Shown here: in pieces, positions 14,404 through 19,936 of the stretch | Layout: every line of letters begins with the position of its first letter | Numbering within the stretch: the first letter of the stretch is position 1 | Assembly: GCA_964606085.1 (NCBI GenBank) | Contig: CAZSFD010000093.1 | Location: forward strand, 1-19,936 | DNA from: CAIQJJ01 sp964606085 | GTDB lineage: Bacteria; Chloroflexota; Anaerolineae; Anaerolineales; UBA4823 | DNA: 19,936 bases | Direction of reading: 5' to 3' | Translations under genes and position numbers: made by a program | Notes under the pieces: generated by a model | Database searches by the model: none | Told to the model about the DNA's origin: nothing | The model's input: only the letters and a program-made list of their open reading frames with translations

Positions 14404-15141
14404 TCACTTGCGCATCGTGCGCGACATCCACTCATGTACGCAGGCGCGGATCAGGTCACGTATATCTTCCGATGGCACCGCATCCAGGCCATCATATTTA
14501 TTCAAACCGACCTCGATCAGCATCGTATGATCAGGTTTTTCGAGCAGCCGAATGCCGCGCTTTTCAAACGGTGTGCCGAGCATTCTTTCTTGCAAAATGA
14601 CATCTACTTCGGCAATGATGCTCTTCGGCGTAGGGGGGATGGCCTTGGGCTTATCCCAATTATCCCTGACCGATTGGGCAATTTTAACCGGGCTCATGCT
14701 GAATTTGAGCGGCTTTTCTTCACCATCGTTACTTTCAACCGCTACCGGTGGTAGAGGCGCGTCAGGCCCGGTGGAAGGTTCGGGCGGCTGGCCGGTTGCC
14801 GCAGGGCTGAACAATATCGGAGAAGGCAAGGCAAAAGGCAAAGGTTCTGCGCTGACATCGGTCGGACGCGGTGGGCTGACCAACGGGTTGCCCAACCAGG
14901 CGTTCAGTTCGAGCGAAAGGCGCTGCACCTGTTCACGCTGCTCATAGGTCAAGCCAGAGGCCGTGGCAGTTTCCTGCCCGGCCCACACCACTTTCAAGCG
15001 ATCTTCTTCGCTTTCCTTAATTAAGCACAAGGCATTCTTGGGCAATTCACTCTCTTTTGCGAGAGCGCGCACCAATAAGCTGCCAAAATAACCAATTGCT
15101 GCGCCCACCATCAACACAATCATCACCGAACCGAAATCCAT
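14404..15141 (-). CDS. Uncharacterised single-TM protein between mutM and S9 peptidase
   Basis: This 245 aa protein starts at ATG 15141, with AGGAGG 5 nt upstream lying inside the last codons of mutM. Residues 3-22 (FGSVMIVLMVGAAIGYFGSL) form one membrane helix. A charged cytoplasmic-type stretch follows with a heptad-like helix (LTYEQREQVQRLSLELNAWL), then a Pro-rich linker (about 100-150). The C-terminal 80 residues look globular (SIIAEVDVILQERML, GIRLLEKPDHTMLIEVGLNKYDG) and end in a basic helix. I do not recognise the family. The spacing of 2 nt from mutM implies coupled translation. Function is unknown. Confidence 0.75.
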   Translation of the reverse strand: MDFGSVMIVLMVGAAIGYFGSLLVRALAKESELPKNALCLIKESEEDRLKVVWAGQETATASGLTYEQREQVQRLSLELNAWLGNPLVSPPRPTDVSAEPLPFALPSPILFSPAATGQPPEPSTGPDAPLPPVAVESNDGEEKPLKFSMSPVKIAQSVRDNWDKPKAIPPTPKSIIAEVDVILQERMLGTPFEKRGIRLLEKPDHTMLIEVGLNKYDGLDAVPSEDIRDLIRACVHEWMSRTMRK

Positions 15142-15143
15142 GC

Positions 15144-15944
15144 CTACCTCCTGGGCTGACACGCCGGACAAACATGCGTCCCTCGCTGCCCAACCAACAT
15201 CCGTTCGACCGGCGTACCGCAGGTGTAACACGGCTGGCCGGTACGACGGTACACCTGAAACTGATTTTGAAAATCGCCGCCGCGGTAGACCCAATCTATG
15301 CTGGCCCCGTTGCGGCGGATACCTTCGGCCAACACGGCGCGCAGGCTGCGCCACAGCACCTCAGCCTGGCAGTCCGTCACCGACTGCGAGGCGGTCAGCG
15401 GGTGCAAACGGGCCGCATGAAGGCTCTCATCGGCGTAGATATTACCCACACCCGCCAGAAAAGTCTGGTCGAGCAGCAGCGGCTTGAGCTGGCGGCGGGT
15501 GGCTTGCAGGCGAGCGTACAGGTGGGCAGCGGTAAATGAGTCATCCAGCGGCTCTGGGCCGAGTGTGCCCAACACGCTTTGTGGGTCTGCCACCAGCCAG
15601 GCCCGGCCAAACTTGCGCGGGTCGGTGAAGGTCAGTTGGCTGCCGCCGCTCAAGGCGAGGATCAGCCGGTCGTGCCTGGCGGATGATCCGGCGGGTTGCA
15701 CCTGCAAATCGCCGCTCATGCGTAAGTGTATGATAAGTGTATCTGCGGAGAGACGGAATAGCAAATACTTCCCCCGCCGCCCGGTATCCAGGATGCTTTG
15801 ACCGCTGATACGCGGCGCAAATTCATCCACTGTTGGTTCGGCCAACGTGCGCGGCCACAACACCTGTGCAGCAGCAATCACCTGCCCTGCCAATACAGGG
15901 CGCAAGGTGCGGGCAAAAGTTTCGACTTCGGGAAGTTCGGGCAT
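15144..15944 (-). CDS. mutM: Formamidopyrimidine-DNA glycosylase
   Basis: This 266 aa base-excision repair enzyme removes 8-oxoguanine and FaPy and nicks the abasic site. The start MPELPEVET is diagnostic: after Met removal, Pro2 is the nucleophile and Glu3 the acid. Lys59 (GRRGKYLLF) is the conserved beta-elimination Lys, LAGVGNIYADE is the H2TH signature, and the C-terminal zinc finger has Cys239, Cys242, Cys259 and Cys262. Length matches the family. It heads a tight run with the one-TM protein and the S9 peptidase. The last codons contain the downstream gene's Shine-Dalgarno. Confidence 0.97.
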   Translation of the reverse strand: MPELPEVETFARTLRPVLAGQVIAAAQVLWPRTLAEPTVDEFAPRISGQSILDTGRRGKYLLFRLSADTLIIHLRMSGDLQVQPAGSSARHDRLILALSGGSQLTFTDPRKFGRAWLVADPQSVLGTLGPEPLDDSFTAAHLYARLQATRRQLKPLLLDQTFLAGVGNIYADESLHAARLHPLTASQSVTDCQAEVLWRSLRAVLAEGIRRNGASIDWVYRGGDFQNQFQVYRRTGQPCYTCGTPVERMLVGQRGTHVCPACQPRR

Positions 15945-16009
15945 GGGATAAGTGCAAGTAGCAGGTAGCAGGTGGTAAGGTTAGGCTTTCGACCGGTAAT
16001 CTTTGACGT

Positions 16010-17005
16010 TCAACTTTCAACCTGCAACAGTCTTTCCACGGTTTCATACGGCGAAGCGCGGCGGGCGAGGAGGTCATCCAGGCAGGCGTGGTAGTGGTTG
16101 TCGGGCAAGGCGGCGCGCCAGCGGGCCACCAGGGTTTCGCGCAGCAGGTGTTCGAGGTCGGTTTGCAGGCGTTCGCGCTCGCGGCGCTGCCATTCGCCGG
16201 TCTGTTCGAGGTGCGCCCGGTGCGTGCGAATGGCCTGCACGAGTTCGCCAACGCCTTTGTTTTGTGTGGCAACCGTCAACATCACCGGCGGCAGCCAGAA
16301 TCCATCTTTACCGTTCTCGTTTCCATTTTCAACCCCAGCCAGTTGATGATGAAAATGATGCGGAACAGGATGCGCCAGTTCGAGCATAGTACGCAGCGCC
16401 CGTTCGGCGTTCTCAGCCCCCGGCTGGTCGGCTTTGTTGACCACCAGGATGTCGGCGATTTCGAGGATACCCGCCTTGATCGCCTGGATGTCATCCCCCA
16501 GGCCGGGCGCTTCGACGACGAGGGTGGTGTGGGCCAGGCGGGCAATATCCACTTCCGACTGCCCCGCGCCCACCGTCTCGATCAAGATCACTTCGTAACC
16601 GGCGGCGTCAAAGGCCTGTACCGCCGCGGCGGTGCTGGCCGCCAGCCCGCCCAGCGAGCCGCGCGACGCCATCGAACGGATAAACACGCCCGGATCGCCA
16701 GACAGGTCGCGCATGCGCACCCTATCGCCGAGGATGGCCCCGCCAGTGAACGGACTGGAGGGGTCTACGGCGATGATGGCGACACGCTGATCGGCCTGCC
16801 GAAAGGCTTTCGCCAACCCGTTCACCAGCGATGATTTGCCCGTCCCCGGCGCACCGGTCACACCGATCAGGTGGGCGCGCCCGGTGTGCGGGAAAAGCTC
16901 GGTCAGCGCGGCGCGCCCGGCAGGGGTGTCGTTTTCGACCTGTGTCAGCAAGCGAGAAAGCGCCAACCGGTCGCCCGAGAGGATGGAGGAGGGGGGAGGG
17001 AGCAT
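16010..17005 (-). CDS. meaB: MeaB/ArgK-family G3E GTPase, chaperone of B12-dependent mutase
   Basis: This P-loop GTPase protects and reloads adenosylcobalamin-dependent acyl-CoA mutases. Motifs are GVTGAPGTGKSS (Walker A, 48-59 from ATG 17005), VDPSSPFTGGAILGDRVRM, ETVGAGQSE (switch region) and VVNKAD (base specificity). From ATG 17005 it has 331 aa, the usual length. The frame is open to GTG 17086, one base after the mutase subunit stop (TAAGGTG), adding 27 residues that include a Pro-Arg-Ser repeat encoded by a G-rich tandem repeat. Neither start has a clear Shine-Dalgarno. The GTG would be coupled, while the ATG fits homologues better. An Asn/Glu/Gly/Lys-rich insert (VENGNENGKDGF) interrupts the usual loop before WLPPV. 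The neighbouring B12-binding subunit supports the function. Confidence 0.93.
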   Translation of the reverse strand: MLPPPSSILSGDRLALSRLLTQVENDTPAGRAALTELFPHTGRAHLIGVTGAPGTGKSSLVNGLAKAFRQADQRVAIIAVDPSSPFTGGAILGDRVRMRDLSGDPGVFIRSMASRGSLGGLAASTAAAVQAFDAAGYEVILIETVGAGQSEVDIARLAHTTLVVEAPGLGDDIQAIKAGILEIADILVVNKADQPGAENAERALRTMLELAHPVPHHFHHQLAGVENGNENGKDGFWLPPVMLTVATQNKGVGELVQAIRTHRAHLEQTGEWQRRERERLQTDLEHLLRETLVARWRAALPDNHYHACLDDLLARRASPYETVERLLQVES

Positions 17006-17055
17006 GGGGGAGCGGGGGGAGCGGGGGGAGCGGGGGGAGCGGGGGAGCGGGGAAG
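16990..17055. repeat. G-rich 8-9 bp tandem repeat at the meaB 5' end
   Basis: About six units of GGGGGAGC or GGGGGGAGC run between 17005 and 17053; three units are 9 bp and the flanking ones 8 bp. Read on the minus strand, they encode Pro-Arg-Ser repeats if meaB begins at GTG 17086. The mixed unit length looks like slippage and would shift frame at the edges. Confidence 0.7.
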
Positions 17056-17087
17056 AAAACTCCCTGGCTTCCCTGATCCCGCTCACC

Positions 17088-17486
17088 TTATGCGCCTACG
17101 GCGGTTCTTATGTCGCGGGCGATGTCGTCGGTGTTTGTGCCGGGGCCGTAGACGCCGGTGACGCCGAGGGCTTTGAGGTCGGGGACATCTTCATCGGGGA
17201 TGATGCCGCCGATGAAGACTTTGACATCCGTTTGGCCGTTGGCGCGCAGCAGTTCGAGGACGCGTGGCACGAGAGCCATGTGTGCGCCGGAGAGGATCGA
17301 GAGGCCCACGGCATCCACGTCTTCTTGCAGGGCGGCTTCGGCTACCATTTCGGGCGTCTGGCGCAGGCCGGTGTAGATCACTTCCATGCCGGCGTCGCGC
17401 AGGGCACGCGCCACCACTTTTGCGCCCCGGTCGTGACCATCCAGGCCGGGCTTGGCTACCAACACACGAATTTTGCGTTCGGTCAT
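17088..17486 (-). CDS. B12-binding subunit of methylmalonyl-CoA mutase-type enzyme
   Basis: This 132 aa stand-alone cobalamin-binding subunit has AKPGLDGHDRG (the DxHxxG B12 motif, His18 as cobalt ligand), LSILSGAHM (64-70) and the phosphate/ring-binding FIGGIIPDED and GVYGPGT. It starts at ATG 17486 with AGGAG 6 nt upstream. Together with a large catalytic subunit it would isomerise methylmalonyl-CoA/succinyl-CoA or a related pair such as 2-hydroxyisobutyryl-CoA. The large subunit is not in this window, so the substrate cannot be fixed. meaB follows at once on the same strand, which fits a mutase operon. Confidence 0.93.
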   Translation of the reverse strand: MTERKIRVLVAKPGLDGHDRGAKVVARALRDAGMEVIYTGLRQTPEMVAEAALQEDVDAVGLSILSGAHMALVPRVLELLRANGQTDVKVFIGGIIPDEDVPDLKALGVTGVYGPGTNTDDIARDIRTAVGA

Positions 17487-17514
17487 ACATACTCCTAAGG
17501 TATTTTTGCTGAAA

Positions 17515-17520
17515 ATTATA
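17515..17520 (-). promoter_or_regulatory. Perfect -10 box upstream of the mutase subunit
   Basis: TATAAT on the minus strand, about 29 nt before the ATG at 17486, predicts a start near 17508. No recognisable -35 lies 16-18 bp upstream, where the sequence is GC-rich hairpin DNA. Confidence 0.35.
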
Positions 17521-17556
17521 CCGCACCGCCTACCAGGACGCGGAGCGTCCAGACAA

Positions 17557-17621
17557 CCTGACACCGCAGAGCGGTGTCAGGAGTAAACGCGTTCCTGTTG
17601 ACACCGCTCCGCGGTGTCAAC
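17557..17621. repeat. Pair of related REP-like hairpins
   Basis: Two hairpins share the stem core TGACACCGC: CCTGACACCGC/GCGGTGTCAGG (17557-17567 with 17571-17581, loop AGA) and GTTGACACCGC/GCGGTGTCAAC (17597-17607 with 17611-17621, loop TCC). Each has an 11 bp perfect stem and a 3 nt loop. A smaller GGACGC-GGA-GCGTCC hairpin precedes them at 17536-17550. They lie upstream of the B12 subunit promoter, so they are probably a repeat family rather than a terminator. Confidence 0.75.
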
Positions 17622-17686
17622 CTGCCCACCGACGTTCCGCGTCGACTCACCTATCACCCATCACACCCACTTTAGAAAACCGTGAG

Positions 17687-18011
17687 AAGGCCAACAGCAA
17701 TTCCAAATCTAAAGCACTCGCCATGCCGGCCATTCGCCCGCAACTTCAATGGATGAAAATTGGCTGGCTACCGTGGCGCAAACCTTTGGTTTGCGAGCTA
17801 TCGCAGGTCAGAGACTTGCGCCACAAGCTATTTTTATACTACAAGTGGGGCCACAAAACACCTGTCAACGGATTTTTGGAACGGATTGAACAGATTTTCC
17901 TGCCTGGATAGCGCGTTCGCTTCGTCAAGCCATCCGTTCAATCCGTTCTGATAATCCGTTTACAGTTTTTCTACTCGGAACGGTTTCAGATTTGGAATTG
18001 CTGGAAGGCCA
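17687..18011. repeat. Inverted-repeat element of about 320 bp, no gene
   Basis: A perfect 16 bp inverted repeat, CAGCAATTCCAAATCT (17695-17710) and its complement (17988-18003), sits within slightly longer imperfect ends (GGCC on both outer sides). Inside is a second, imperfect inverted repeat of about 30 bp built on AACGGATTGAAC (about 17868-17897 against 17931-17963), and a structured segment with GTGGCGCAA/TTGCGCCAC (about 17774-17825). Short open frames here lack ribosome sites and do not look coding. This and the hairpins fill the 17487-18020 gap. Confidence 0.6.
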
Positions 18012-18020
18012 ATCGCCCGC

Positions 18021-18049
18021 TTGACTTGCCCCGCGGCGAATGTTATGAT
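18021..18049 (+). promoter_or_regulatory. Strong extended -10 promoter for the M23 peptidase
   Basis: TTGACT (18021-18026), a 17 bp spacer, then TGT-TATGAT (-10 at 18044-18049 with an extended TGn). The predicted start near 18056 leaves an 85 nt leader. This is the best sigma-70-type promoter in the window. Confidence 0.75.
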
Positions 18050-18141
18050 GAATGGCGTAAGGTCTGAGGAGAGAAATTCCTTCTACACCACTGGCCCATA
18101 CCCAAGAAATTGAGCCGGTTCCTTACGGAGAAAAGAACAGC

Positions 18142-19395
18142 ATGTCAGATAACAGCATATTTGAAGAATTTCCTGACCCATTGGGGAAACAGTCACGTCA
18201 GGAAGCCCGGCAGCCCAAGCCTGCCGAAACACCCGCAGCAGAATCCAAGCCAAACCGATTGATGACCCTCTGGGAGGGCTTATCGCAAGCCGGGCTGGGC
18301 GAGATGGCTTTTCGTACCGGCACGCAGTTGCTTTCGGTGGCCCTGGTATTGGCAGCCATTTGGGGTATGCGCGCCTTCTACCGTTACCTGCAAAACAACC
18401 CCACCAGCGAAGCCGCCCTGGCTGCGCCCCTGCCTTCTGAAGCCGCCCCCACCGAAGAGGCCGTCCTCTCATTGGAATTGCCCCCGCTCGAAAACGTGGA
18501 ATCTTCCTTTGGCGCGGGCATCCCGCGCGATTCTTCGCTGCACACCACCATTCCCACCCGTCCGCGCACCGATGTGATCACCTATACCGTTCAGCAGGGC
18601 GATACCATTTTCGGCATCGCCGAAGCGTTCAACCTGAAACCGGAAACGATCCTGTGGGGCAATATCTGGACTCTGGTAGACGACCCGCACCGCCTGCAGC
18701 CCGGCATGGTGCTGAACATCCTGCCGGTCAATGGGGTCTATCACAAGTGGTCGGCGGGCGAGGGGTTGAACGGCGTGGCCTATGGCTATGGCATCAAGGC
18801 CGAAGACATCGTCAATTACCCCGGCAACCACCTCGACTCATCTACCCTCGGCGATTATCGCAACCCTAACATTGAACCTGGCACGCTGCTGATCATCCCC
18901 GAAGGCAGCCGCGCCTTCGTCACCTGGAGCGCCCCGCTCAACCTGACGCGCAAGAACCCCGCCGTGGCCAAGAGCTACGGCCCCGGCTACTGCGGCACAA
19001 TCACCGATGGGGCGATGGGCATCGGCTCCTTCGTCTGGCCAACCGATCAGAAATTCGTGAGTGGGTTCGATTACTCGCCCGCCACCAACCACCTTGGCGT
19101 GGATATTGGCGGCGGCATGGGCGTACCCATTTACGCGGCCGATAACGGCGTGGCGGTCTATTCGGGCTGGAACGACCACGGCTATGGCTACATGGTCGTC
19201 CTCGACCACGGCAATGGCTGGCAGACGCTCTACGCCCATCTGAGCGCCATCTACGTCGGCTGCGGGCAAAGCATCTACCAGGGAGCGTCGCTGGGTGCGA
19301 TGGGCAGCACCGGCAATTCCACCGGGCCGCACCTGCACTTCGAGATGATGAGCAGTTCGTACGGTAAGGTAGACCCGAAGAATTTCTTGCCGTAG
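18142..19395 (+). CDS. Membrane-anchored LysM / M23 peptidoglycan endopeptidase
   Basis: This 417 aa protein has a charged, Pro-rich cytoplasmic N-terminus (1-58), one membrane helix (about 60-80), an acidic Pro/Ala linker, a LysM domain (about 146-194, ITYTVQQGDTIFGIAEAFNL), a second weaker LysM-like repeat (about 200-255), and a C-terminal M23 (lysostaphin-like) domain. Zinc ligands His317 and Asp321 (NHLGVDIG) and His399 (GPHLHFE), plus His366 (LYAHLS) and His397, are all present, so it should be active, cutting cross-links in peptidoglycan or a similar wall polymer during growth or division. ATG 18142 follows GGAG at 11 nt. The presence of LysM suggests some peptidoglycan in the host. Confidence 0.94.
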   Translation: MSDNSIFEEFPDPLGKQSRQEARQPKPAETPAAESKPNRLMTLWEGLSQAGLGEMAFRTGTQLLSVALVLAAIWGMRAFYRYLQNNPTSEAALAAPLPSEAAPTEEAVLSLELPPLENVESSFGAGIPRDSSLHTTIPTRPRTDVITYTVQQGDTIFGIAEAFNLKPETILWGNIWTLVDDPHRLQPGMVLNILPVNGVYHKWSAGEGLNGVAYGYGIKAEDIVNYPGNHLDSSTLGDYRNPNIEPGTLLIIPEGSRAFVTWSAPLNLTRKNPAVAKSYGPGYCGTITDGAMGIGSFVWPTDQKFVSGFDYSPATNHLGVDIGGGMGVPIYAADNGVAVYSGWNDHGYGYMVVLDHGNGWQTLYAHLSAIYVGCGQSIYQGASLGAMGSTGNSTGPHLHFEMMSSSYGKVDPKNFLP

Positions 19396-19580
19396 AGTCA
19401 TCTTCGCTTTTGTAAACCACGAATAACGCAGCTGGCTGCACAGGTCTTTGAATTCCACGGAGAGCCTCCCCACGACATGCTTGAAATGTTCGATGTGATG
19501 CAAAAAGGTGATATCGAGCGCTCGAACGAACTTCAAATCCGAATTTGGTTGGATGGCGAAACTCGGGAGACAGAACAGGT
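19396..19580 (+). pseudogene. Coding-like gene remnant cut by the IS end
   Basis: The frame directly after the M23 stop stays open for 67 codons to TAA 19597 and reads like real protein: QLAAQVFEFHGEPPHDMLEM, then KGDIERSNELQIRIWLDGE. It has no start codon before ATG 19477 and no Shine-Dalgarno. Its last six codons lie inside the repeat that begins at 19581. I read it as the end of an older gene whose 3' part was replaced by the insertion. I do not recognise the family, and chance openness is possible. Confidence 0.3.
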
Positions 19581-19936
19581 CAGGCTTTTCTTAACGTAAC
19601 TTTTGTGCAAATAGTGGCCGAGATGGAAAAAACGGCCTAAAACCCGAACTTTTCCAATTTCATACCATCGGGTATGCTCATGGTCTTTACCACCCGAAGA
19701 AGGAAGAACCATGAGCGAAGACGAAACCATCCAGGAAACCAATCATGCCATGCTGGTTGTTTGGGGGCAGTATGCCCATTGTCTGGGGATACCCCAGGAA
19801 TTTACCCAAGTGCCGATGTCGCAGAAGACTGTTGAGCATAGTCCGCAAAGCAAAGTGTTGGAATTTTTGGTTGCCCAACTAGAGAGTGTTGCAGAATTCG
19901 AGTGAAAAAGTTGGGTGTTTTGTGAGAAGATCGGGT
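19581..19936 (+). mobile_element. Left end of an insertion sequence (continues off the window)
   Basis: CAGGCTTTTCTTAA at 19581-19594 is identical to both ends of the 158 bp element at 2244-2401. About 117 bp further a transposase-like frame begins. The arrangement of a terminal repeat, a short untranslated stretch, then the transposase start is that of an IS left end. The other end lies beyond the window. Confidence 0.5.
19711..19905 (+). pseudogene. N-terminal part of an IS transposase, ending early
   Basis: The 64 aa MSEDETIQETNHAMLVVWGQ followed by YAHCLGIPQEFTQVP and KTVEHSPQSKVLEFLVA resembles the N-terminus of large DDE transposases common in Chloroflexota genomes, where VLEFLVA is followed by about 400 more residues. 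Here the frame stops at 19905 after LESVAEFE. Either the copy is truncated or frameshifted, or the rest lies in another frame beyond the window. ATG 19711 has AAGGAAG 6 nt upstream. The family call is from pattern memory. Confidence 0.5.

Noticed and set aside
15142..15354. Upstream extension of the one-TM protein into mutM by 71 codons
   Set aside because: It is an out-of-frame reading of mutM; AGGAGG 5 nt before ATG 15141 and the membrane helix mark the real start.
17005..17053. G-rich tandem repeat considered as a CRISPR array or G-quadruplex regulator
   Set aside because: Units are 8-9 bp with no spacers, so it is not CRISPR. A quadruplex is possible, but nothing in the context supports a role.
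17723..17951. Short plus-strand open frames in the 17.7-17.95 kb gap
   Set aside because: They lie inside the inverted-repeat element, lack Shine-Dalgarno sites and show no protein-like pattern.

Overview
The window is a 19.9 kb piece of a GC-rich bacterial chromosome with no rRNA, tRNA or CRISPR array. The gene set points to Chloroflexota, probably an Anaerolineae/Ardenticatenia-type lineage. This is inference from gene style: a Thr/Pro-linker receptor kinase with a beta-propeller, a GAF histidine kinase, split B12-dependent mutase parts, a P1B ATPase with a zinc-ribbon-like insert, and many small palindromic repeats. No marker gene fixes the taxonomy.

Left region (1-5.8 kb): a membrane Ser/Thr protein kinase on the minus strand runs off the left edge. 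A 158 bp inverted-repeat element (MITE-like) lies between it and a divergent plus-strand pair: a multi-pass membrane GAF histidine kinase and a lipoprotein with a Thr/Pro linker and a lectin-like domain. A strong hairpin ends that pair.

Central region (5.8-17.5 kb): every gene is on the minus strand. In transcription order they are: a B12-binding mutase subunit and the G-protein chaperone MeaB; formamidopyrimidine-DNA glycosylase (mutM), an uncharacterised one-TM protein and an S9 prolyl-oligopeptidase; a DUF433 antitoxin with a DUF5615 toxin broken by an in-frame amber codon; 6-phosphofructokinase, a MerR regulator and a Zn/Cd/Pb-type P1B ATPase; a TumA/TumE-like toxin-antitoxin pair; and a Prx6-type peroxiredoxin with a winged-helix mini-protein. 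A textbook MerR operator with a 20 bp promoter spacer sits between merR and the ATPase. Its geometry puts the transcription start on the ATPase start codon, so the mRNA may be leaderless. The peroxiredoxin has an unusual N-terminal tail with eight Cys in 18 residues, and its start is fixed by a perfect Shine-Dalgarno. Metal efflux, metal sensing and a possible metal-binding peroxidase therefore lie close together.

Right region (17.5-19.9 kb): a 0.65 kb repeat-rich gap holds paired 11 bp-stem hairpins and a roughly 320 bp inverted-repeat element. It is followed by a strong extended -10 promoter driving a membrane-anchored LysM/M23 endopeptidase. Next come a coding-like remnant and what looks like the left end of an insertion sequence with the start of its transposase. 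The IS end carries the same 14-mer as both ends of the MITE-like element 17 kb away, which suggests an autonomous/non-autonomous pair. The clearest oddities are this pair, the Cys-rich peroxiredoxin, the leaderless metal promoter, a perfect 34 bp palindrome inside the ATPase reading frame, and the single-codon break in the DUF5615 toxin.
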